A DNA stretch of 17,238 nucleotides, taken from positions 1 to 17,238 of the forward strand of contig JASFHH010000035.1 in the NCBI GenBank assembly GCA_050123335.1, read 5' to 3'. The first letter of the stretch is position 1; each line of letters starts with the position of its first letter. Below the pieces are notes generated by a model. The model saw nothing but the letters and a program-made list of their open reading frames with translations. It searched no databases and had not been told where the DNA came from. Below are positions 7,447 through 13,735 of the stretch, piece by piece. The position numbers were made by a program, and so were the translations under genes. Source of the DNA: JASFHF01 sp050123335 (GTDB lineage: Bacteria > Pseudomonadota > Gammaproteobacteria > UBA12402).

Positions 7447-7460
7447 AGGTGTCTGACACC
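7431..7460. repeat. Tandem GGTGTCTGACACC palindromes at the rpoZ-spoT junction
   Basis: Two identical 13-base palindromes, 7431-7443 and 7448-7460, separated by TAAA. Each folds on itself (GGTGTC/GACACC) and the two pair with each other except at the central T. The TAA stop of rpoZ lies in the spacer, and the spoT ribosome site (AAGGA, 7462-7466) starts two bases after the second copy. They share GGTGTC...GACACC ends with the larger repeat at 7113-7187. Confidence 0.9.
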
Positions 7461-7473
7461 CAAGGATATTTTA

Positions 7474-9603
7474 ATGTCGGAATTTTTGCAATTACAGAAA
7501 AAATTACGTTCTTATTTACCTAAAAAAGAAATTAAAAATATTCGTCAAGCTTTTTTATTTGCTGAAAATGCACATAAACAGCAAACCCGTGTTTCTGGTA
7601 AGCCTTATATTACCCATCCAATAGCCGTTGGCAGCATTCTTGCAGATATGCGACTCGATTCACCAAGTATTATTGCGGCAATTTTGCATGATACCATTGA
7701 AGATACTGGGATTGATAAACAAATATTAGAAGAACATTTTAGTCAGGAAGTTGCTAAATTAGTTGATGGGGTTAGTAAATTAGAACAAATTCAATTTGAA
7801 TCACGTGCTAAAGCGCAAGCAGAAAATTTTCGCAAAATGGTTATTGCGATGGTGGGTGATATTCGCGTTATTTTAATTAAGCTAGCTGATCGTTTACACA
7901 ATATGCGTACTTTAGAACATTTGCCGCCAGAAAAACGCCAGCGTATTGCCAAGGAAACTTTAGAAATTTACGCGCCAATTGCTAATCGTTTGGGAATGAA
8001 TAATTTTAGACTTGAGTTTGAAAATCGATCATTTGCAATGTTGAATCCATGGCGTTATGCAATTTTAAACACTGCGATTAGAAGATCTCGCGGCAATCGT
8101 AAAGAATTATTAAGAATTATTCATTCAACTTTAAATGACGCGCTGAAAAAAGCTAAATTAAAACATTTTAAATTATGGGGGCGCGAAAAGCATATTTATA
8201 GTATTTATAAAAAGATGAAAGAAAAGAAATTAAAGTTTTCTGAAGTTATGGATATTTATGCGTTTCGTGCGGTGTTTAAAACGGTAGGTGATTGTTATCG
8301 CGCTTTAGGTGTGTTGCATAATTTGTATAAACCTGTACCGGAAAAATTTAAAGATTATATTGCGATTCCGAAAGTTAATGGTTATCAATCATTGCATACA
8401 GTTTTATTTGGGCCGTATGGTGTACCGATTGAAATTCAAATTCGTACCGAAGAAATGAATAAAATGGCTGAAAGTGGAATTGCGGCACATTGGTTATACA
8501 AATCAAAAAATGGAGGTGCTGCTAGTCAGGCACAGCTGCGCGCTAGAGCTTGGATTCAAGAGTTATTAGAAATTCAGCAAAATGCGGGTGATTCATTAGA
8601 ATTTATTGAGAATGTTAAGACTGATTTATTTCCTGATGCGATTTATGTGTTTACTCCGCAAGGTGAAATTATGGAGCTGCCTAATGGCGCAACGCCGGTT
8701 GATTTTGCTTATGCAGTGCATTCAGATATTGGTGATACTTGTATGGCAGTAAATATTGATGGACGTTCATCACCTTTAAGCACGCAATTAATTAATGGGC
8801 AGAAAATAGAAATTATTACTTCACCTAATGCAACGCCGAAACCTAATTGGCTTGATTTTGTAGTTACTGGAAAAGCACGTAGCCATATTCGTAATTATTT
8901 AAAAAATCAACAAGGTGCTGAAGCAATAAAATTAGGGCGCAGATTATTGGAAAATGTATTAGAGATGCAAAACACCAAGCTTTCTGAAATTCCTGCGGAA
9001 AATGTGCAAAAAGTATTACGACAATCTAATTATAAAACCGAAGATGCTTTATACAAGGCAATTGGTTTAGGTAATCAATTTGCTCAATTGGTTGCGCAGC
9101 GTCTATTGAATATTGGAGAATTAAAAATTGGTGAAGTTGGCGCTGGTCGAGTTCAAGCTGAACCGCTTAGTATTAAAGGATCGGAAGGAATGGTAATTAG
9201 TTTTGCTAAATGCTGCTATCCAATTCCTGGTGATCCAATTTCAGGAGTTTTAACTGCAGGACATGGTTTGGTGGTACATAATGCCAGGTGTAAAAATTTA
9301 ACTGAATTAAGCAATCAACCAGATAAATGCGTGCCATTACGCTGGGCTAATGAGGTGCATGGTGATTTTGAAACAGAACTTGATATTGAAATTTCCAATC
9401 AGCGTGGTGCTTTGGCGAGTATTGCGCTTGCAATCGCTGAAGTTGATTCGAATATAAGTACAGCGCACATGATGCAGCGGGATGCATATTACCAGCAGAT
9501 CAATGTGGTTATTACAGTGCAGAATCGTGATCAGCTCGCACAAGTAATGCGCCGCATTCGGCAGTTGAATAATGTGGTAAAAGTCACTCGCGTTCAGGGG
9601 TGA
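7474..9603 (+). CDS. spoT: Bifunctional (p)ppGpp synthetase/hydrolase
   Basis: 709 residues with the complete RelA/SpoT layout. The hydrolase domain has His48 (THP), His72-Asp73 and ED in HDTIEDT, and LADRLHNMRT near 137-146. The synthetase domain (about 235-345) contains GREKHIYSIYKKM and KFKDYIAIPKVNGYQSLHT at 291-309. The TGS domain lies at about 388-448, and an ACT domain at the end (from ELDIEISNQRGALASI). The synthetase signature position reads KFKD, close to the RxKD of manganese-dependent bifunctional enzymes and unlike the ExDD of RelA. It makes and removes the stringent-response alarmone in the cytoplasm. Start ATG with AAGGA (7462-7466), directly beside a palindrome pair that could affect initiation. 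Its TGA is 10 bases from the stop of a convergent gene. Confidence 0.96.
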   Translation: MSEFLQLQKKLRSYLPKKEIKNIRQAFLFAENAHKQQTRVSGKPYITHPIAVGSILADMRLDSPSIIAAILHDTIEDTGIDKQILEEHFSQEVAKLVDGVSKLEQIQFESRAKAQAENFRKMVIAMVGDIRVILIKLADRLHNMRTLEHLPPEKRQRIAKETLEIYAPIANRLGMNNFRLEFENRSFAMLNPWRYAILNTAIRRSRGNRKELLRIIHSTLNDALKKAKLKHFKLWGREKHIYSIYKKMKEKKLKFSEVMDIYAFRAVFKTVGDCYRALGVLHNLYKPVPEKFKDYIAIPKVNGYQSLHTVLFGPYGVPIEIQIRTEEMNKMAESGIAAHWLYKSKNGGAASQAQLRARAWIQELLEIQQNAGDSLEFIENVKTDLFPDAIYVFTPQGEIMELPNGATPVDFAYAVHSDIGDTCMAVNIDGRSSPLSTQLINGQKIEIITSPNATPKPNWLDFVVTGKARSHIRNYLKNQQGAEAIKLGRRLLENVLEMQNTKLSEIPAENVQKVLRQSNYKTEDALYKAIGLGNQFAQLVAQRLLNIGELKIGEVGAGRVQAEPLSIKGSEGMVISFAKCCYPIPGDPISGVLTAGHGLVVHNARCKNLTELSNQPDKCVPLRWANEVHGDFETELDIEISNQRGALASIALAIAEVDSNISTAHMMQRDAYYQQINVVITVQNRDQLAQVMRRIRQLNNVVKVTRVQG

Positions 9604-9613
9604 GGAATATATA

Positions 9614-10285
9614 TTATCGAATAATAACCAATGTGCGGCCGCGACGGGTGAAGTAACGATTAAGCCATCTGGCATCTTCGGTAAACATACGAACACAGCC
9701 ATGACTAGCGTGATATCCAGGTAAAAAACTGCCGTGCATTGCAAATCCTTTATAGAAAAACATGCAGTATGGCATTGGGGAGCCGCCTCTACCAATTGGA
9801 TATTTAGAAGAAACGCAGCCGGCTCCGCCTTTTGAGTGAATTGAAAATGTTCCTCGAGGAGTGCCGCATCTGCGTCCTACATCCGGGCACCAGCCTTTGC
9901 CGGCAGATACTGGACCCCAATGTAATAAACGACCATATTCATCATAAGCACCGAAGGCTTGTAATCTGAGATTAATTAATAAGATTCTGCGTCCTCTGGG
10001 TTCGATCCGATATGGTAATGGGGAAACTTCCATATGGCTGATTGAATACAGGTTTTTTGGAACAGCAACTATCATGCCTCGGCGCAATCTAGTGTTGGTA
10101 CGGTTGATGCGTCTGACAATTTGTTGTTTGCGTCGATTAGGAAATAATTTTGACCAGCTATCACCAGCTTTGGCGCGAATACACACATAACCGCGTCTTC
10201 CGCACAAACGTTTTCCATAGTTTGCATGTGCGACCACAGTAATTAGCAGTAAACCAGAGAATATCGCAATGATAATTTTACGCAT
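9614..10285 (-). CDS. Periplasmic L,D-transpeptidase with LysM-like and YkuD domains
   Basis: 223 residues. A signal peptide ends AHA at 19-21. A LysM-like peptidoglycan-binding segment follows at about 34-78 (CIRAKAGDSWSKLFP, then INRTNTRLRRGMIVAVPKN). The YkuD domain covers about 98-223, with His184 (MHGS) and catalytic Cys197 in SHGCVR. The block 132-184 closely matches the lipoprotein enzyme at 3435-3965, including four aligned cysteines (133, 140, 157, 174), so the two are paralogs; this one adds the cell-wall-binding segment and lacks a lipobox. It is arginine-rich and strongly basic. It probably crosslinks peptidoglycan or anchors protein to it. The ATG has AAGGAAG at 10297-10291; the gene is convergent with spoT and divergent from the rhodanese operon. 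Confidence 0.92.
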   Translation of the reverse strand: MRKIIIAIFSGLLLITVVAHANYGKRLCGRRGYVCIRAKAGDSWSKLFPNRRKQQIVRRINRTNTRLRRGMIVAVPKNLYSISHMEVSPLPYRIEPRGRRILLINLRLQAFGAYDEYGRLLHWGPVSAGKGWCPDVGRRCGTPRGTFSIHSKGGAGCVSSKYPIGRGGSPMPYCMFFYKGFAMHGSFLPGYHASHGCVRMFTEDARWLNRYFTRRGRTLVIIR

Positions 10286-10305
10286 TTTTTCTTCCTTAAC
10301 TTTAT

Positions 10306-10335
10306 ATTCTACCTTTTGAATGGCATAAGTTGCAA
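10306..10335 (-). promoter_or_regulatory. Candidate promoter of the LysM-like/YkuD transpeptidase
   Basis: Minus strand TTGCAA (10335-10330), 18-base spacer, TAGAAT (10311-10306). It lies back to back with the rhodanese promoter. Tentative. Confidence 0.4.
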
Positions 10336-10343
10336 ATAAACAT

Positions 10344-10372
10344 TTGGCAACAATGAGTTTTTCTAGGATAAT
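10344..10372 (+). promoter_or_regulatory. Promoter of the rhodanese-secB-gpsA operon
   Basis: TTGGCA (10344-10349), 17-base spacer, GATAAT (10367-10372); five of six matches to consensus in each box. The start point would be near 10379, nine bases before the AAAGAGG ribosome site at 10388-10394. Confidence 0.55.
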
Positions 10373-10403
10373 GATTGCGTTTTAATTAAAGAGGTTGATG
10401 TTT

Positions 10404-10826
10404 ATGGAACGATATATTGCTTTTTTTACTCAACATTGGGGGTTGAGTTTGTTATTGCTGATAATTCTTTTAGCAATTGCAATCTATGAGTTGGGAGCAA
10501 AAGGTATTGGTCCAAAACGTACCTCTGTGCAAAAAGCGGTGCAATTAATGAATCACGATGGTGCAATGGTGATTGATTTACGTGATTGTTCATCTTTTGA
10601 GCAAGGACACATTATTAATGCGCTAAATGTTCCGATAAACGAATTAAAGCAAAAAATTACTACATTAAATAAACATCAACATAAACCAATCATCTTAGTT
10701 TTGGCGTCTGGTCAACAATCGTTGCAGGCCACTAAGCTTTTTGCTAAAAATGGTTTTACTAATGTTAGTGTCTTGGGTGGTGGTATGCGTGTTTGGCGAG
10801 AAGCAAATCTGCCGGTGGAGAAATAA
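10404..10826 (+). CDS. Membrane-anchored rhodanese-like protein (YibN type), catalytic Cys absent
   Basis: 140 residues from the ATG at 10404, nine bases after AAAGAGG. A TTG at 10395 and an ATG at 10398 are in frame but too close to that site. One transmembrane segment at about 14-28 is followed by a rhodanese domain (about 42-138: VIDLRDCSSFEQGHIINALNVPI, then FTNVSVLGGGMRVWREANLPV). The active-site loop reads V-L-A-S-G-Q-Q-S, so Leu100 stands where sulfurtransferases have cysteine; sulfur transfer through this loop is unlikely. E. coli YibN, in the same position before secB, is also an anchored single rhodanese. The glutaredoxin gene grxC, between yibN and secB in E. coli, is missing here. 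The function is unclear; an export- or membrane-linked binding role is possible. Confidence 0.88.
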   Translation: MERYIAFFTQHWGLSLLLLIILLAIAIYELGAKGIGPKRTSVQKAVQLMNHDGAMVIDLRDCSSFEQGHIINALNVPINELKQKITTLNKHQHKPIILVLASGQQSLQATKLFAKNGFTNVSVLGGGMRVWREANLPVEK

Positions 10827-10845
10827 CTTAAAGAGGATAAAAGTA

Positions 10846-11328
10846 ATGGTGCAACAAGAAACCAAAGAGAGTAATAAGCAACAGTTAGAAATACAGCGTA
10901 TTTATGTTAAAGATTTGTCGTTGGAGTCACCTGCAGCGCCAAAAATTTTTCGTGAAGAATGGCGTCCAGAGCTTACGATTGATTTGAATATTAAGAATAA
11001 TCAATTAGAAGAGAATGTTTATGAAGTAGTTTTGGAAATTACTATTACTGCAAAAATGGGAGAAAAAACCGCGTTTTTGGCCGAAGTACATCAGGCAGGG
11101 ATTTTCTTTTTAACTGGTTTTGACAAAAATCAAACTGATCAGATACTTAATGCTTATTGCCCTACGGTATTATTTCCTTATGCACGTGAAGTAGTTTCAG
11201 ACATGACAGTTAAAGCAAGTTTCCCGCCGTTAAATTTGGCGCCAGTAAACTTTGATGTTTTATATTTGCAACAACAAGCAGAAGGTAAAATTGCTGAAAC
11301 TCAATCTGAGGAAGAGGTAAAACACTAA
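10846..11328 (+). CDS. secB: Protein-export chaperone SecB
   Basis: 160 residues from the ATG at 10846. The open frame runs further upstream, but that part overlaps the rhodanese gene; AAGAGG at 10831-10836 and the family N-terminus support this start. Conserved blocks: IQRIYVKDLSLESPAAPKIF, VYEVVLEITITA, CPTVLFPYAREVVSDM, FPPLNLAPVNFDVLY. SecB tetramers keep outer-membrane and periplasmic preproteins unfolded and deliver them to SecA; the acidic C-terminal tail (EEEVKH) fits the SecA-binding end. It is one base from gpsA, the standard gammaproteobacterial pairing. Confidence 0.97.
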   Translation: MVQQETKESNKQQLEIQRIYVKDLSLESPAAPKIFREEWRPELTIDLNIKNNQLEENVYEVVLEITITAKMGEKTAFLAEVHQAGIFFLTGFDKNQTDQILNAYCPTVLFPYAREVVSDMTVKASFPPLNLAPVNFDVLYLQQQAEGKIAETQSEEEVKH

Positions 11329-11329
11329 A

Positions 11330-12325
11330 ATGCAATTATCTCCCATAGCTATTCTTGGTGCGGGTTCATGGGGCACAGCGTTAGCTATTCATTTAGTACA
11401 GAATGGGCAAAGCGTGAATTTGTGGGAATTTGATGCTAATCAGGTGATTGCGCTGCAGCGTGATCGCAGTAATCAACGCTATCTTCCTGGTTTTGAATTG
11501 CCAGATAATGTGACAGTTATGGGGGATATGGAATCGGCGGTCAAAGATGTTCAGGATATTTTGATAGTTGTTCCCAGTCATGCTTTTTATCAAACTTTAT
11601 TAGCTTTGAAACCATTAATCAGCGCCAATGCTCGTATTGCATGGGCAACCAAAGGAATTGATCATGATTCCTGCCGATTGCTGCATGAGTTAGTTATCGA
11701 ACATCTAGGCGAACGCCCGATTGCAGTAATATCAGGGCCTTCATTTGCGCGGGAAGTTGCACAAGGATTACCTACGGCTGTAGTGGCTGCTTCTAATGAT
11801 GAAAATTTTGTGCGGGATTTAGTTAAACGGTTTAATCACCACGCGTTTCGCGTTTATATGAGTAAGGACATAATTGGAGTGCAGCTTGGGGGTGCAATTA
11901 AAAATGTTATTGCAATTGCAGTTGGTGCAAGTGACGGCCTTCATTATGGTGCGAATGCGAAAAGCGCATTAATTACGCGTGGTTTGGCTGAAATTATGCG
12001 ATTAGGTTTGGTGATGGGGGCGGAATCACGCACATTTATGGGTTTGTCTGGTGTGGGGGATTTGGTATTAACTTGCACAGATGATCAATCGCGTAATCGG
12101 CGTTTGGGGTTAGCAATTGCAAAAGGCCAGTCAGTAGACGCAGCAATGCAGGAGATTGGTCAAGTAGTTGAGGGAATTAATACGGTTGAGCAGGTTCTTT
12201 GTTTGGCGGAAAAGTACAAAGTTGAGATGCCAATTTGTCAGCAAGTTGGCCGAATTATCAGCGGTAAAATTCAACTACGTGATGCGGTAGTCGAAATATT
12301 GTCTCGCAGTCCAAAATTCGAATAG
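11330..12325 (+). CDS. gpsA: NAD(P)-dependent glycerol-3-phosphate dehydrogenase
   Basis: 331 residues. The Rossmann dinucleotide site GAGSWG is at 10-15, the substrate-binding ATKG at 106-109, and catalytic Lys191 in LGGAIKNVIAIAVGA; the NAKSALITRGLAEIMRLG and TFMGLSGVGDLVLTC blocks are family hallmarks. It reduces dihydroxyacetone phosphate to sn-glycerol 3-phosphate for phospholipid synthesis in the cytoplasm. Length is normal. Its ATG follows the secB stop by one base, with GAGG inside the secB end, so the three genes from 10404 form one operon. No GC-rich terminator follows; only an AT-rich inverted repeat at 12360-12375 is visible. Confidence 0.97.
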   Translation: MQLSPIAILGAGSWGTALAIHLVQNGQSVNLWEFDANQVIALQRDRSNQRYLPGFELPDNVTVMGDMESAVKDVQDILIVVPSHAFYQTLLALKPLISANARIAWATKGIDHDSCRLLHELVIEHLGERPIAVISGPSFAREVAQGLPTAVVAASNDENFVRDLVKRFNHHAFRVYMSKDIIGVQLGGAIKNVIAIAVGASDGLHYGANAKSALITRGLAEIMRLGLVMGAESRTFMGLSGVGDLVLTCTDDQSRNRRLGLAIAKGQSVDAAMQEIGQVVEGINTVEQVLCLAEKYKVEMPICQQVGRIISGKIQLRDAVVEILSRSPKFE

Positions 12326-12372
12326 ATTTCTTGCACAACAATCAATTTTTATTATTTTCCAATAAGTTTTTA

Positions 12373-12401
12373 TTGAAAAACATTAAAAATATAGATAGTA
12401 T
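12373..12401 (+). promoter_or_regulatory. Promoter of the small XRE regulator
   Basis: TTGAAA (12373-12378), 17-base spacer, TAGTAT (12396-12401); the start point near 12408 coincides with the AGGAGGG ribosome site at 12408-12414. Confidence 0.45.
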
Positions 12402-12419
12402 GTTTTCAGGAGGGAGATT

Positions 12420-12638
12420 ATGGCTATTGTTATTAATTTGGATTTATTATTGGCACAGTGCAAGATGCGTTCAAGTGAGTTAGCAAAGGCGATTGGGATT
12501 ACTGAGCAAAATTTATCGATTTTGAAGAATGGAAAATCTAAGGCGATTCGATTGTCTACTTTGGATGCTATTTGCAAGTCGCTTGCTTGCCAGCCTGGCG
12601 ATATTTTGAGTTATAAACAGGAAGAAGAAAGGTGGTGA
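12420..12638 (+). CDS. Small Cro/C1-type transcriptional regulator (YozG-like)
   Basis: 72 residues, nearly all a single helix-turn-helix domain: LLLAQCKMRSSELAKAIGITEQNLSILKNGKSKAIRLSTLDAI, spanning about 9-52, then CKSLACQPGDILSY. The GKSKAIRLSTL and CQPGDIL elements mark the short YozG-like XRE group. It should bind DNA as a dimer. Members often sit beside a DUF2975 membrane protein, which is absent here. AGGAGGG at 12408-12414 sets the ATG. It ends 37 bases from the stop of the convergent RelE-like gene; because that pair has its own RHH antitoxin, this regulator is probably independent of it. Confidence 0.85.
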   Translation: MAIVINLDLLLAQCKMRSSELAKAIGITEQNLSILKNGKSKAIRLSTLDAICKSLACQPGDILSYKQEEERW

Positions 12639-12675
12639 ACAGTAATTTGCGCATGTTTGCGACTCATTGTGTTAA

Positions 12676-12918
12676 TTATCTATAAACATTTTTTCGATGT
12701 TTGATATTAAGTACGAGTACTGTAACTTCATCATCCTGTATTTTGCAAATGATGCGATAATCTCTAAGCCTATATCTCCACAATCCTGATAATTTACCTT
12801 TTAACGGTTTTCCCAAGTAGCGAGGATTGCTGCAACCAGATATTTTCTTGTTTAAGAAATTAATAATATTTTTTTGCTCAGTTTTATCAAGTTTTTTGAG
12901 TTGTTTTACCGCATGCAT
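12676..12918 (-). CDS. RelE-family toxin, N-terminus short or started from a non-standard codon
   Basis: 80 residues from the ATG at 12918. The core KQLKKLDKTEQKNI, NPRYLGKPLKGKLSG, LWRYRLRDYRIICKIQDDEV and the final HRKNVYR give a confident RelE/StbE-like toxin, an mRNA interferase acting on ribosomes. Family members normally begin with about ten more residues forming the first beta strand (pattern xWxIxxxxxAxKQLKKLD). In this frame the codons just upstream of the ATG read I-W-E-V-S-L-D, matching that strand, but no ATG, GTG or TTG precedes them before a stop at 12949-12951. Either an ATT at 12939 initiates or the protein is shortened. GGAGGT in the antitoxin end lies ten bases before the ATG. 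Partner: the RHH gene one base upstream. Confidence 0.8.
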   Translation of the reverse strand: MHAVKQLKKLDKTEQKNIINFLNKKISGCSNPRYLGKPLKGKLSGLWRYRLRDYRIICKIQDDEVTVLVLNIKHRKNVYR

Positions 12919-12919
12919 G

Positions 12920-13138
12920 TCAAGGCTTACCTCCCAAATCGAGTTTTTTTATGACCTCTTCTAATGATATAGAGGGATTTTTTTCTTCCAAAACAGCAAC
13001 GGCTAGTAAATAATCTTCTCTGTCTTCGAGAAATCGCTCTATAGCTTTTATTATGTAAAATGTCTTTGTTCTGCCAGTTTTGCTTGCTAGAGTTTTGAGT
13101 CGATTTTCCAGTTTTTTAGGCAATCTTACGGTGATCAT
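12920..13138 (-). CDS. RelB-like ribbon-helix-helix antitoxin
   Basis: 72 residues from the ATG at 13138. The open frame runs 34 codons further, but that part contains the promoter and operator and looks non-coding. The N-terminus MITVRLPKKLENRLKTLASKT... is a ribbon-helix-helix DNA-binding domain (residues 1 to about 45), followed by an acidic tail (ISLEEVIKKLDL) of the kind that wraps the toxin. GGGGG at 13148-13144 is a weak ribosome site. It ends one base before the toxin ATG, a typical antitoxin-first arrangement. It likely represses its own promoter by binding the inverted repeat at 13160-13185. Confidence 0.85.
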   Translation of the reverse strand: MITVRLPKKLENRLKTLASKTGRTKTFYIIKAIERFLEDREDYLLAVAVLEEKNPSISLEEVIKKLDLGGKP

Positions 13139-13159
13139 TTTAACCCCCAGAGTATGTTT

Positions 13160-13209
13160 TACTTGTATTACAAATATTACAAGTATAGCACGTTTCTTAA
13201 AATGAGCAA
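13160..13209 (-). promoter_or_regulatory. Promoter and operator of the RelBE-like pair
   Basis: Minus strand: TTGCTC (13209-13204), 16-base spacer, TATACT (13187-13182) with TGC before it (extended -10). An inverted repeat TACTTGTA (13160-13167) / TACAAGTA (13178-13185) overlaps the -10 and start point, and TATTACAA is directly repeated at 13166 and 13175. The layout suits cooperative ribbon-helix-helix binding. The binding is inferred. Confidence 0.55.
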
Positions 13210-13279
13210 GCGCCTGATAGCCAAAGCGATTATCCAACATTTAAATACAAAAAAATAGCGTATAAAATACTTGGGTAAA

Positions 13280-13735
13280 TTACCGAAAATTCATTTGCCG
13301 CCAGGCTTCATAGACTACTACAGCAACGGCGTTGGAAAGATTTAAGCTGCGAATGTTAGGGAGCATAGGGATTTTTATTATTTGGTTTTCAGGAATTTGG
13401 TTTAAAATAGTTTGTGGTAAGCCGCGGGTTTCCGGACCAAATAATAAAATATCATCAGTTTGATAGTTAATATCGGTATAATTTTGTTTGCCGCAAGTTT
13501 CGATAGCAAAAATTCGTGCGTGCGGCGTTGTTTGTAAAAACTCAGCAAAATTTTTATATTCTTTTATCGTTACATGTTGATGATAATCCAAACCTGCTCG
13601 CCGTAAATGTTTATCATCAACTGAAAAACCTAAAGGATGAATTAAATGTAGTGTGCATCCAGTATTAGCACAGAGCCGAATAATGTTGCCGGTATTTGGA
13701 GGTATTTCTGGTTCGAATAGAGCTATATTAAACAT
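13280..13735 (-). CDS. trmL: tRNA (cytidine/uridine-34 2'-O)-methyltransferase
   Basis: SPOUT-family methyltransferase of 151 residues. FNIALFEPEIPPNTGNIIRL at the N-terminus, LRRAGLDYH, LLFGPETRGLP and the knot segment IRSLNLSNAVAVVVYEAWRQ match TrmL throughout. It methylates the wobble-base ribose of tRNA-Leu isoacceptors with S-adenosylmethionine. Two adjacent ATGs (13738, 13735) are possible; the E. coli N-terminus (one Met before LNIVLYEPEIPP) aligns with 13735. The start lies inside the end of mlaA (overlap 8 bases) with no clear ribosome site, so translation is probably coupled to mlaA. It is shorter by a few C-terminal residues than the E. coli enzyme. Confidence 0.96.
   Translation of the reverse strand: MFNIALFEPEIPPNTGNIIRLCANTGCTLHLIHPLGFSVDDKHLRRAGLDYHQHVTIKEYKNFAEFLQTTPHARIFAIETCGKQNYTDINYQTDDILLFGPETRGLPQTILNQIPENQIIKIPMLPNIRSLNLSNAVAVVVYEAWRQMNFR

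Noticed and set aside
7431..7460. CRISPR-like repeat pair
   Set aside because: Only two 13-base palindromes with a 4-base spacer; no array and no cas genes.
9337..9795. 152-codon minus-strand frame across the spoT and transpeptidase ends
   Set aside because: It is antisense to the spoT ACT domain and in another frame of the convergent YkuD gene; no family resemblance.
10741..10845. N-terminal extension of the SecB frame
   Set aside because: It overlaps the rhodanese gene, and the ATG at 10846 has AAGAGG upstream and aligns with the SecB family N-terminus.
12632..12685. 17-residue frame starting at GTG overlapping the XRE stop
   Set aside because: Too short, it runs into the convergent toxin gene, and nothing recognisable; at most a remnant of a lost partner.
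13139..13240. 34-residue N-terminal extension of the RHH antitoxin
   Set aside because: It covers the promoter and operator; the ribbon-helix-helix domain begins at MITVRLP.
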